A stretch of 64,000 nt of DNA from Formicarius rufipectus. Its lineage: Eukaryota > Chordata > Aves > Passeriformes > Formicariidae. The first letter of the stretch is position 1; the number at the start of each line of letters is the position of its first letter. Below are positions 45,501 through 57,412 of the stretch, one piece after another. The stretch spans positions 1 to 64,000 of the forward strand of contig VXAU01001119.1 in NCBI GenBank assembly GCA_013399695.1, given 5' to 3'. Made by a program: the position numbers and the translations under genes. Below the pieces are notes generated by a model. That model saw only the letters and a program-made list of their open reading frames with translations. It did not search any database and had not been told where the DNA came from.

Positions 45501-48500
45501 GACTCGCTTTACGGGTGATGGGAGCGTGATCGGCTTCGGGACAGGGGCGATTGGTCCCACCCCATCCCTTCCTTTGGATGCGGAGGGCGTGGAAGCAGTG
45601 CCAGCACAGGGAACTGTGACACCAAGTGCCCTCCCTGACCGAGGCTGCCTCCTACGAGAGGTATTTTTACCAATCCCTCTTCACAGGAAAGTTTTGCAAT
45701 GCCTGCGCAGTAGGAAAAAACAGAAACCTTCCTTTTAAAGCAAAACTAACCCTTCAATTCCTCTTCTTAGCTCCTTGAAACAAGCATAGGGTGACTGCTA
45801 AAAATACCCCTTCCTTCTGCTTCCATGTGGGGCTGTCTGGGGGAAGGAGGGAGGCAGGAGGGGGTTCCCAGCCCAGGAAAGGCTTCCCTTCCCCTGCCCC
45901 AGCTGGGGCTCCGTCGGTGGCTGCTGAGCAGGGAGAGAGCAGAGGGAGCAGGCAGGGACGTGGGGAATGTCATCCCCTCCTGCCTGGTGTTGGCCCCCCT
46001 GGGGACACAGCTGGGAGGGGAGGGGGACACGGAGCTGGGGCAGGGCTTGTCTGCAGGCAGAGCTGGCTCCTGGGATGAACCTAATTAGTGGAGGAACATC
46101 AAGTAGTTGTCCCGGATGGCCAAAGGTTTGCGTCCCTCGCCACTGGGGCTCGGACAGGGGCCAAAGCCAACAGCCAGGGGTGGTTTGTGACCCGTGCAAG
46201 CACACGGAGACCCCTCCCCAGGCACCGTCCCAGCTCCCAGCAGCTTCTGGTTCCCAGGAGAGGCAGCTTGCAATGGGACCTTCCGGGGGTTCCCCTGCCA
46301 TCAGCGTCCCCTCAGACCCCTGGTGACCTCGGTGCTGCCCACCCCACGCTCACCTCCTGCCAGCCACGTGAGGAGCCCCATCCCGGGCAGTGCCAGTGAC
46401 GCGGGTGGTGGTGGCACCGCGGTCATGTGGCACCCACGTCGTGGTGAGAGGCAGGTCCTGCCCCCGGCCGGCTCCTGCCACGTCCCAGAGGTTGGGGGTG
46501 AGATCCCAGCTGGGCACTTGGGAGCCTCCCGTCTCCTCTGGAGGCCGGGGCAGCGAGGGTCACCGTGGGCACCAGCGCCCACCTGCTGTGGAGCTCTGCT
46601 GTCCTTCAGCTAAACCATCTCCTTTCCTCTTTCCAATGCAGTGCCAGAGGCAGGAGCACAGGACGGGCACTGAGGGACAACCTTCTGCCAGCTGATCCCC
46701 TCTGGAGTCACTTCGCAGCAGGAGGTGTCCCCACAGCCCTCCAGTGCCCCCAAACTGGGAGCAGGGACCGTGGGGCTGCACCTGCTGGGAGGAGAAACAC
46801 ACCTGGAGACACTTGGTGTGCTGCTGTGCCAGAGCTGCCTGTGGCAGCAAGTGCAGGAGCCCAGGGCAGGCTCTGCAGCACAGCTGGGCTGGGGGATCCA
46901 GCTGCACAACATCTGGCAGCATCTGCAACACCCCCAGCCCAGGGAAGTGATGCTGCAGAGAAAGCACAGGGCTCTGCAAGGCAGGAGGGGCACGGGGGGG
47001 ACACGTTCCACATCTGGAGGTGCCAGCCTGGCCAGAGCCCCCCCCAGAGAGGAGGGGAGTGTCACTAACAACACGCCCGACCTCCCCCTCCAGGCTGGGA
47101 AGGGCTCCAGGGCAGTTGTGTTGGGTCAGAGCTGCCCTGGCAGAGGGATAACGGGAAGCAGCAGCAGCAGCAGCACAGCCCTGGCCATGGGAGGGATGCA
47201 CGGGCTGGTGTCCTGGAGGTGTCACCAGCCTCCTGTCCCATCCCAAAGCTGTGGAACAAGCACCACGTTCCCCAGGAGCACATCCAAGGCAGCCCAGAAC
47301 GGGGAGCACGAGGACAGAGATCGATGAGCTCAGCTGTGTTTGGGAACGGGCGTTGCAGCAATATCAGGAAACATAAAAGAAATGACACCTCCAGGAGTCC
47401 TTCTGGAAGGGAATGTACCTTCAGCAGGGTGAAACAGCCTAAAGCATGTGCTCTTCATTATCACATTGGGAAGATTTAGGTTCCTTTTTGCTCTGCTGGA
47501 CACAGAGGATCAGGAGTGCTCTCCCAGCTCTGGGCTGGGGTGAGCAGTGAGGTCTGCTGTCAGCTCCCAGGGTATTCCTCAACACTGGAAGCAGGTGAAG
47601 CTCTGACTCATCTTCATGGAGAGAAAGGGGGAAGAGGAAAAGAAAAAAAGGAAAAAGGGGGGAAAGTGCTGTAATTGAGTTGCAGGGAAGGTAATTTCCG
47701 CCTGGGTTAGCAGAACAGCTCATTGGAAATTTTTGATAAAATCTATTATTCTGTGAAAATGCAGATCCAGGGAAATGTGAAGGCTTTCCACTGGAAAGAA
47801 TGAGTTCTGCTGGATTTCTCAACGAGTTCTCTACAAAATTTGTCAATGGTCACAACATTTCACCCACCGCTGCTTTTTTTGTCAGACCAAAATTTACACT
47901 CCTGCTGCCTCCCAGCCTGACTCAAAAGCAACATTTCTGGCACCCTCACTTCATTTGTTCAAATTTCAATATTCCACAGATCTTTTACCCTCCTTTTGGA
48001 TCAAGAAAATGTTTGAGATGCCAAGACACGCCTGGGATAGGGAAACCACTTCCCCTGGAGCCTGGGAAGCTCGGGATGAGGGGCAGTGCAGGCACAGGAC
48101 ATACCCGGGGCTCCTCTTGACCTCTGCTGGTTCCTGCTGATGTGATCGTGGCTCAGTCCCACCTCGCTGTCCCCACGTGCCAGCACAAGGCCTGGATGCT
48201 CACCCCATGCCCTGCTTTCCCTGTGCCTGGGAGGAGGGCACTGATGAGGGTTCAGTTCCTGCCCAATCCATGAGGCACAACCTGGAATCCTGTTTTCCTT
48301 CGAGTCGGGAAAGCAGACAGAACATCAGTGAAGATAAAAACCCAGCACACCATTCCCCTGGCTCATTTTCCATACCTTCCCACCCCTTCCTTGGCCTTGG
48401 AGGTTTTCCAGGCTTTCTTGTCCCCAAGCTCATGCTGTCCCACAGCCAGGCCACCATCCCCCTTCCCCTAAGCTTTATAGGCTCTCTAAGTTTGGGAAAA

Positions 48501-49899
48501 TCCTCCAAGACCACCGAGCCCAATTAGGTGCCTTGGGGCTCCTTCCCTGTGGGTTAAAACCAGGACCACCATCCTTCCTCCTGTTTTCACACGTCTTTTA
48601 GCAGATGAGGGATCAGCAGCTGCTGTTCCCAAGTGCCACCGACCCCCCAGGCACTGCTGCTCCAGGACACGACACATCCAGCGCCGGATAAACAGGGCTG
48701 GGGAGTGCTCAGGGGCAGTGCCTGGCACTGCAGCCTGGCCCTGAGCTCCCCGTGGTGTCCCTCGGTCACCCAGCTCTGGGTGGCTGCAGGGCTCCAGCCC
48801 TCTGCCAGCTGGAAGGTGCTGGTGGCAGCAGGAGAGGCAGCAGCACCAAGGGAAGGAGGTTTCCTGGTGCCATGTGAGGGAAGCACAGCCTGGGAGGGGT
48901 TAAGTGAGGAACAGAGGGCACAAAAATGCACCAGAAACACCCACCGAAGGCAACAGCCCCAGTCTGGGCTCTGGTCGGGGGGTGCCCAAGTGTCCCTGTA
49001 ATGTCACCGAGTGCTGGGCTGGGAAAGGAGGCTGGCACAGTACCTGCTGCCACGGCACGTGGGAATGCAGGTGCCTCCCCAGGGAGCTCAGGGGCCACCC
49101 CAGGACAGGGCACACTGCTGGGGAGAAGCACAGAAGAGGCCCAGGGTGGGACCAGCTGTCCCTGCTGCTGCCACTCCCGGGTCTGGACACCGAGGGTGGG
49201 ATGTCCTGCAGCCACAGGAAGGGCTGCTGACAGCACAGACTCCCACTTCTCTCATTCCCACCATCCCAGGGGATGAGAAGACAGCCACAGCAGTGCATTG
49301 TAAGCCCCATCAGCTCCACAGCACCATTCAGATGAAAGCTGGCCAGGGAAAGGCAGCAGAAAGATGAGCGGGGTCCCACTGACACCCCCTACCCACCCCA
49401 GCACCGCGACCACCACCGGGCACCATCCCCAGCCCCTGCCTGCTCCCCACGGGACTGGGAATGCTTCTGGAGCAGCAGCAGGTATTTAGCAGAGCTACTA
49501 AACCCTCTTCAAAGGCAGATGGGCTGCTGGGAAAGCTGGGAAACACCCAGGTGGTCCCAATGGAGACAATTCCCATCCCACAGCAGAGCGTGATTGGTTT
49601 GGAGGGAGGGGCTGATCCATCCACCCAGCCCAGGGCTTGGCCTCTTGTCCTGGCTGATGGCAACGTGTGATGACGCTCAACATTGCGTGTTTGATTTCTT
49701 GCAGGGATCAGAGGAGAGGGGAGAACCTTCCTTCTGGAGAAGGAGAGGTGACCCAGAGCCCACCTCTGCCCAGCACCAACCACACTCCCTTCACTGGGTT
49801 CACAAATCCCACAGGAACCAGGGAGGAGACCCAAACCACAACAGTAAGATTCATATTATTAATAATAATTAGAGTCCCGACCGACCGCTACAGTTTGGG
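42510..49899. other. Intergenic region between WNT11B and the GARP-like gene
   Basis: No coding gene is recognised. One short CR1 end lies at 45095-45153. Open frames here are short or lack any recognisable domain, and the rest is unrecognised unique sequence. Confidence 0.5.
45095..45153 (+). mobile_element. Short CR1 3' end
   Basis: Only the terminal part remains: CTCTTTAAGGTCCTTTCCGA, CACAAACCATTCCATGATTC. Confidence 0.8.
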
Positions 49900-52556
49900 C
49901 TACACTTTGGTGACCATGTCCTGTGTCCTCTCCTCGGATGGCCCCTCTCCTCTGGGATGGGGTGGGGACACCCCCACCCTGTTGCTCCAGACTCCTGCAC
50001 ACCCCAGACGCTTCTGCCCTTCCCTCAGGAGGCAGAAAACGGTGGCACAGAAGAGGGAAAGACCCCCCAGGACCAGGAGCAGAGGTGGGGAGCCGGTGCC
50101 CCGGGGCTGGGGACAGAGCCACCGGGGAGAGCTGCTGATCCTGGAGGAGACATTCCAGCCGTGGCCCTGGAAGGTGCACTGGGCTCGGTCCAGGTCCCGC
50201 ACGGCCACGCCGGCCACGCGCAGCCGGTCCAGCCAGCCCAGGGAGCAGCAGCTGAAGGGGTTCCCAGCCAGGGACACCTCCCTCAGCCTGTGGGACCAGC
50301 TGCCCAGTTCTCCCAGTGTCTGCAGGCTGTTATTCCGGACGTCCAGGCTCTCCAGAGGGGAGCAGGAGAGACCTGCAGGCAAACGGCTCAGGAGGTTCCC
50401 CGCGAGGTCCAGGACCCGCAGCGTGGCCAGGCAGGGCAGCGCTGCCCTGCTCTCCTCCATCTGGTTGCCCCTCAGAGAGAGTTCCTGCAGGGAGAACTCC
50501 AGCCCTCCCAGGGCAGCCGTGGGCACGGACAGGTCCCTGTTCCCTGACAGGTCCAGGGAGAGCAGTGGGGTCCTGCTGAAGGCGTGGGGGTGCAGCCTGG
50601 TGATGTTGTTCTCACGAAGGCTGAGGTGCTTCAAGCGAGGCATGTTGTAGAAGGGGGTGCAGGTGTCTCCAGGGGCTGGAACGTGAGACCCTCCTTCCAA
50701 ATCCCCTCCCTGGTCACTTCCCTGGCTCTCACAAGGCTGGAGGCTGTTGGAGCCCAGATCCATCGTTTCCAGCTGAGGCAGGGAATCAAAGAACCAGCGT
50801 GGCAGCGCTCGGAGGGCGTTGCTGTGGAGGTCCAGGGAGCGCACGGAGAGCTCGGTGGGCTGTGGTGGAGGAGGAGAGGGGTCAGCAGGCTCTGTGCTGT
50901 TGGTGAGAGACCCCCTGGCCACCTCCTGGAGGCAGTTCCTAGCCAGCCTGAGGCTGTGCAGGGAGCCCAGACTGTGGAAGAAGGTGAGTGGGAACACCTC
51001 CAGGCGGTTATTGCTGAGGTCCAAGTCGGCCACACGTGTCAGAGCAGCCGTGGGGCGCAGGGACCTGTTGAACCTCCCCATCTCCTTGTAGGGCAGGACA
51101 AAGTCCTCCAGATGGTGTGAGCCTGGGGGCAGGGAAGCAATAAGGTTGTTGGAGAGGTTTAAGTGTGTGAGATCATGGGCTTTGGGGAGCTCTGGGAAAT
51201 AGAGGAGTCTGTTATGGCTCAAGTCGAGCACTTGGAGCAGGTAGGGCTCTGCTCCCTCCTCTGAGGCAAATAGCTCCAGGGCGTTGTGGCTGAGGTTTAA
51301 AACTCGCAGCTGTGTGAGGCTGAAGCCAGAGATACAGTGGATGGAGTTGAAAGCCAAGTTTACCACCTCCAGCTCTCGCAGAGGCTCAAAAGCTCCCTCC
51401 TGGATTTCCATGATGTAGTTGTTGCTGAGATCGAGCTGGCGCAGCCGTGCAGTGCTCCGGAAGCTCCCGGCCAGCAGCCTGGTCATCCTGTTCCCAGAGA
51501 GATCCAGCACCCTCAGGCTCGTGAGGTTCCTGATGTACCAGCCTGCCATGTGGCTCTCCAGGTCATTCCCTGACAGGTCCAGGACCTCTATGTTCCTGAG
51601 CACATGGAAGGCTTCCCCGTTGGCCAAGAAATTCCGGTCCAGGTGGTTCGATCCCAGGAGGAGCGAGCGCAGCCGGGGCAGCTGGGCCAGGGTGGTGGCT
51701 GACACAGCTTCCACTTGGTTGAAGCACACATCCAGGTACTCCAGCTGCTCAAAGCCTGGCATGTAGCTGCCTGACAGGTTTTGGATGAAGTTGTTGGAGA
51801 GTTCGAGGTGCTTAATTCCTTGGCCAAGCTCCTTAGGAAAATTCTGCAGACCAACTCCTCTGCAGGACACCTTCGTGGGGCTCTATGGAGAGACAGGAGG
51901 ACTGTGAGCAGGAGAGGGCTACAAACCACAGCTCCAGCTGAGCCAGCTGCTCTGCAAGATGGGAACGAGCAAGGGGAGAGGAGGACTGTTCCCTCTTCCC
52001 ATGCTCAGTTGGTTCAGAGCATCCCTGTTCAGACAGAGGAAATGTGCTGTTGTGGACTCCACCTTCCCTCTTGTTCAAGACTGGTTTCCTCTGGAATTGG
52101 AAGCCTGGATGGGGAGCAGCTGATTTCTCTCTTGGGGGAGAGAAAGAAGCTGTTCCCTGCCCAGGCTCCCAACTGCATCACCAACATCCTGGCAGCTGCT
52201 GGAATCCCTGTGCTCCATCCTGCCTTTAAGCATCTCGGGCGCAGCAGGGACATGGGAACAGGTGGATACTGGGATCAACCTGCAGGATGCTGATCCAGAG
52301 ACAGAAAACAGAGGAGAGGCTGGGAAGGTTAAAGAGATGGAGGCTGGAGGGAGGTGAGAGCCTTGGGGAGGACATCCAGAGGGATGCTCAGAGCCCCAGT
52401 GATGCTGCTGAAGCCATCCCAGTCCAGGCGCTCCTGGGAAGACAGCCTTACCTGCTGGCAGGACATGGACCTGGGCCTCGTCTCCGTGCTAGTCTGGGCT
52501 CTGAGGATGGGTGGGAGCAGCCAGAGCAGCAGGAAACCTCCCTCAGCCAGGAGCAT
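49900..52556 (-). CDS. LRRC32 (GARP)-like leucine-rich transmembrane protein
   Basis: GARP family proteins hold latent TGF-beta on the cell surface. Two exons: 52452-52556 (signal peptide, FLLLWLLPPILRAQ) and 49900-51882, joined in frame, total 695 aa; human GARP has 662 and NRROS 692. An LRR N-cap (VSCRGVGLQNFP) leads into about twenty leucine-rich repeats in two blocks split by a non-repeat stretch near residues 290-310. A cysteine-rich cap (NPFSCCSLGWLDRL) and a membrane helix near 633-653 (LLLVLGGLSLFCATVFCLL) follow, with a tail of about 43 residues, longer than in GARP. Cysteines near 218 (NSIHCISGFSL) and 352 (ARNCLQEVA) align with the GARP pair that links to TGF-beta. The C-terminal repeats (TAALGGLEFSLQ) fit GARP better than NRROS. 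It lies beside WNT11B, as LRRC32 lies near WNT11 in human 11q13. Confidence 0.88.
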
Positions 52557-52632
52557 GTTGGGCTGCGGGCACTGCCAGCCCTGTCCTGCTCCTCTGGCGC
52601 TCTCTGGCAAGCTGGGCAGGAGCCAGGCTCTG

Positions 52633-52640
52633 TATAAATA
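52633..52640 (-). promoter_or_regulatory. Possible TATA element of the GARP-like gene
   Basis: TATAAATA on the plus strand, TATTTATA on the gene strand, lies about 80 bases upstream of the start codon, a plausible core-promoter distance. The reversed form makes this tentative. Confidence 0.3.
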
Positions 52641-53626
52641 GGCTTCAGGATGGGATGGGGGAAGGAGATAAGGCATGTGGGTGTTGTAGCTACGGAAGTG
52701 GGAAAAGAAAGACATAAGCTTGCAGAGGGGGAAAAACAGCCCAGGAAGCCACAGGGAAGGGAAAGAGAAACAGCGGGATGGGGAGGAGGGCGCTCAGGTG
52801 ATCGGGGCACAGGGCGTGACATCGACACCAGGAGGCAGACGTGGCACTTGGGAGAGCCGAGAGGATTTGGGGCAGTTCCTCTGAGCAGCTTCCCTGTGCT
52901 AGGGATAGGCTGTGCCCCGTGCCAGCTCCTCTGGGCAGCTGGTGCCCAGGACACTGGGAGCAGCTGGCCAGGGCTCTGTGGCCATCCTGAGCCAGGGTCT
53001 GAGCTCCTGGCTGTGGCCATCGGGCATCCCCGCGGGATTCCCAGCATCCCTGGGCCACAGGTGAGTTCGTCACACTGAGAAATTCCCCTCCCCACGATGC
53101 CACAGCCCGGGGGACTCTCCTGCAGCACCTGCCCCTCCTCGGGAAACAACAGCTCCCTGGGCTTCACCTCCCCTTCCCAGCGGGATGTGCAGAGCTGGCA
53201 TCCCCGTCCTCCTCCTCTCCCTCCCCAGCAGCCCGCTGTGCTGCCACATCCCTGTGTCCCCACCGGGACGGCTGCCAGGCCACCTCCTCACCCAGGGCAG
53301 GAACCAGATGGGAACTGTCCCTGCGGCAGCTCCAGGTGGGATGTGGGCACCCAGAGCTGCCCTCCGCCCACAGAGGCTTTTTTGGTGGTGGCGTCTCTGC
53401 TGACACACTCCCTAGAGATGTGCTCCTCGTGCTTCCCGGGGTGTTCTCCAAAATGCACAGCTCTGGGCTCAGTGTGGCCCCTTCCATCCGAAGGAGCAAC
53501 TCCAGGCTGCCGAGGGGTTGCCCAGGGATGTGGAGTTTCAGCTGTGGAGCTTGTGCTTTAGTCCTATAGGTCTGGCAGGAAAAAATAATTATATAGACAT
53601 AAACCACATAAATAGAGAAATACAGA

Positions 53627-53627
53627 T

Positions 53628-53663
<36 letters not shown>

Positions 53664-53665
53664 TC
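53627..53665 (+). repeat. (TA)n(CA)n microsatellite
   Basis: About fourteen TA dinucleotides followed by four to five CA dinucleotides, likely length-variable. Confidence 0.97.
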
Positions 53666-55565
53666 TGGAAGAAGCAGCAGCCTGGCTTCTGCTGAGGTTG
53701 CCTCTGACCCTCTGGCAGGCAGTGTGGTGGGGGACACTGTCACATCAGGGTGTGGTTGAGACTGGAGCAGGACCAATGTCTGTCCCCAGCAGGCAGGACA
53801 GGGTGACAGCCCCCCCAAGGGCAGGGCTGGTGTTCTGGGGCCGAGGCAGCTGTGAGCACATCTGTGCAGATGTGAGACCCTGCCAGGGGAACGCCGACCT
53901 CTGGATGAACCCTCGGCTCCCACCAGCAGCCAGCGTGGAGCCCCGAAAGAGGAACCGGCCACTGCTGCAGCCCCTGGAGTGTCCGAGGAACCCCGGCCTC
54001 TCCTCCTGCACCCCAGTGCTGGACATGGGTCTGCAGGGCCATGGAACCAGCTGAAAAGCCCCTGGTTCTGGGGACAATCCCTGGGCCTTTGCATTTGCAT
54101 CCCGAGGCTGTGAACTCCCTTCGCAGGAGTGCTGGGTGCACACCAAGAGCCGGCTGAGGAACCTGGCAAACACTGAGGGGCTTTTTTGGGATCCTGATAA
54201 AGGCAGAGGGAACCACACAGCAGGACCAGGGAGAGATCTGCTCCTGAAAGCACAGGCTGTCCTGTGCTTCTTGTCCCTCCTGCCCTCCACGCTGCCTCCC
54301 AGGGCTCCAGAGGGCTCTGTTCCCCCTGAGGCTTTCAGGGGAGAGGATTCCAAAGGAGGTGAGGAACGAGCAGCAGGACAGAGGTGTGGAGGAAAAGGGG
54401 ATGAAACCACCTGCCCATGCCACAGCCATGGGGGGGGGTGACAGATGCTCCCAGCCTTGGCATTCTGGAGGCAGGAAGGTACCTGGTTATCCAAGTCCAT
54501 CGAGCCTGGGCTTCTTTCTGGGCATTCCCCCGGTGCAGAGGGCAGGAAGGTACGTCCTGAGCAGCTCTGTGCCCAGTGAGGGGATGGTGCCTCCCACACC
54601 CCTGAAGGATAGAGGTCCTTCACCTTCTGTGTCCTGCCACTCGAGCACAGCCAACACTGCTGGGGCTGTACAGACCTTCCATGGGAACTCCTGGTGTGGC
54701 TGGGGAAGGACATCCCACCAGGAACACTGAGAGCAGGGAAAAGCTTTACTTGCCAAGGCCACCTGCAGTCAGCTGTTCTCTGCTCTCCAACTCCATGTCT
54801 GCAACTCGGCTACACCGAGCTCACACTCGGGAGTAATGTGAGCATCGGGAAAAGCCTGTTAACACATTCCATACAGGAATCACTCCTCCTGCCCTCCTGC
54901 ATCCCAGGCACCCACCAGAGAGGGGACAGTGATGAGGGGCTTTTATGGAGCAAAGGGGTTCTCCTTCTGCCTGCCCTGCCCGCAGCCATGGAGCACATCC
55001 CAGATCCTGCCAGTGGGGGACAAGGAATGCAAACTCCTTCCACGGCTCTTCCAAAGCCCCTGCTATTTCTGCCTGCCCCCAGCCTTGCTACTCAGGCCTG
55101 TTCTAAAGCAATGCTGTTAACGATTTGCTTAATGTTCTCACTACACACAGTTGTCCCCCTTCATTCTTGTCAGGGGAACATGTCCTTCTTAATCCACTTT
55201 AGAGGAAATAAACCACAAAGCCCAGAGAAGAGCCCCCAAGGCTCCTGCCAGCCCAACATGTTGAGGCTGAAGGGAGGAGAAGCCACTAAAAAGCCAGAGC
55301 AGCCCATTTGTCACGCAGTTGTTTTACAAACTGCAGAGCTCCTGTGAATAGTGAGGCCGTGGCCAACGCCGGGAGCCCCCGGGGAATATTGATCTCCCAA
55401 TAACTGCAACACTTGGCAAGGGAGATCACTCACCCCGGAAAAGGGATGGAGCCAGGGACAGTCCAGGCAGGGCAGACACTCCCGTGGCCACTGCAGTGCT
55501 GGGACACGTCCCTGCAGGTGACCAGGGCTGAGCCACCTCTGCGTGCAGGTGGAGCCATCCTGGAG

Positions 55566-55920
55566 ATCGTGGAATCACAGGATGGTTGGGTTGGGAGGGA
55601 CCTTAGAGACCCAACAGTTCACCCTCTGCCAGGGGCAGGGACACCTTCCACCAAGCCCCGTCCAACCTGGCCATGGACACTCCCAGGGATGGAGCAGCCT
55701 CAGCTTCTCTGCCCAACCTGTGCCAGGGCTGCCCACCCTCACAGGGAGGAATTCCTTCCCAATATCCCATCTCACCCTGCCCTCTGGCAGTGGGAAGCCC
55801 TTCCCCTGGTCCTGTCCCTCCATCCCTTGTCCCAAGTCCCTCTCCAGCTCTTCTGGAGCCCCTTTAGGCACTGGAAGGGCTCTAAGGACTCCCCAGAACC
55901 TTGCCCTTCTCCAAGCTGAG
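55566..55920 (-). mobile_element. CR1 LINE 3' fragment
   Basis: Antisense CR1: GGAATCACAGGATGGTTGGG, GGACACCTTCCACCAAGCCC, CAACCTGTGCCAGGGCTGCC, TTCCTTCCCAATATCCCATC and GCCCCTTTAGGCACTGGAAG. One of the longer copies here, 5' truncated. Confidence 0.93.
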
Positions 55921-56438
55921 GGTGTCACTTTGGGACTTGTCTCATGTGCTACACAGACTGCAGCTTCACTCCCCTCCTGAAAGCAAAAGCAGGCTGTGAA
56001 AAGAAAAGCAGGGAAACAACCCCCCAAGCACGAGGGGTGCGAGCCAGGGGCTGACACAACAGAGCAGTCTGTGCCTCGGCCTCTCCTCAGCTCAGCACAT
56101 CTTATGGCTTTAGGTCTCCCCAGCTGAGGGGAGGTACCGGCAGAGAGTTGCTCAAGAAGCCAAAGGAAACAATAGTGTCCCAGCTCTTCTATTAGTCACC
56201 AGAAATCAAGTTATGACTAGACTCAGCAGGGCTCAGAGAAAAGAAAAAGTGGTGACTTCATGCTGGACCAGATTGTAAAATAATTTTTTTTTCTTTGCTA
56301 GAGACTCCATCACCACTTATTTGAGGTAGAAGGGTGCCAAAAGGAAAGGGGTGGGGGAAGGAAGGCTTAAAACCACATTTACGAGTAGGACAGTTGCTAT
56401 TAAAACAGAAAAAAAAAATAAATTTCCTGTTTGAATAT

Positions 56439-56444
56439 TTTATT
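56439..56444 (-). terminator. Candidate polyadenylation signal of EDA
   Basis: AATAAA on the gene strand about 970 bases beyond the EDA stop codon. EDA has a long 3' UTR in mammals, so a more distal site is possible. Confidence 0.4.
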
Positions 56445-57412
56445 CTTAAACATGACAAACTTCCTCCGAGTGTTCTCACAAGTACTTGTGTCTGCTCTAC
56501 GCGGCTCGGTGAAGCCTGTAGAAATGTGTTCTGGTTTGCAAAATATTAATTAAAAAGGACAAAACAAAAACAAAACCAAACAAACGCCAAAACAAAATAC
56601 CCCCAACCAAACAGAACGTGCTGTAACAGCAGCAGTACGTTAAGGCAGCCCCCGGTGGGGCGAAGTTACCTCTGGGGTAAGGGCAGGAGCTGAAAGGAGC
56701 AGAGGCCTGGACCCGGGACCCGGCGTTTTCTTTGGGATTGGGTGGTTTCTGGAATGTGGAGGCAGTTTCCTATCTGCTAAGCCTGCTCTAGTAAGGATTC
56801 CTCTTCCTCTCACACTTCCTGCTTTTGCTTCCAAGCTCTGGAAGAGGCACTTGCTCGCCCGCTCTCCTGAGGATGAACGTCAACACCACGACCCCGTGTC
56901 CCCCTCCTCCCTCCGCGGCCGTCCCAGGTGCCGCCGGCGGGCAGGACACCAGCAGCCCCTTGCTGGCTCTGGTTAGTGTGCAGAAGCAGGAGGGCCTGGC
57001 TGGGGTCATGGGACAGGAGTCCGTCTCCTCCTGGGATGCTCTTGCTAGTGCAACAGAAAGCAGAGACCCACAGCTCTCCCAACCAGCCTCGTGTGAAGGT
57101 CACAGAGCAGAGTATCAGTGCAGTAATACTTGAAATACTGAGACAAGGCAGACCCCACGGCCTTTCTTCCTCTCACAATGCTTTTGCAACCAGCTTTTTT
57201 CTTTTTATCTTTTTTTTTTTCTTTTTTTTTTGATCCAAGTCTCCACGCAAGTCACAGAGGACAATTGTGCTTCCTGCATTCACATCTAGGAATAAATAGC
57301 TCTGGATCAGTTTTCTCTATGGCCGGATTACAGAACCCCCTGAAATACTGATACGCTTATGAAGAGCAGCACTGTGCAGTTCTGTGAGTCTCCTTGGCCA
57401 TGCCAAGTTCCT

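Larger units (their letters stand above)
52650..56430. other. Intergenic region between the GARP-like gene and EDA
   Basis: No gene is recognised. It contains a TA/CA microsatellite at 53627-53665 and a CR1 fragment at 55566-55920. The right end probably borders the EDA 3' UTR. Confidence 0.5.

Noticed and set aside
49900..51882. Assignment of the LRR protein as NRROS (LRRC33) or a Toll-like receptor
   Set aside because: There is no TIR domain, the tail is short, and the C-terminal repeats and cap match GARP better than NRROS. The middle repeats resemble both, so GARP-like was kept without a symbol.
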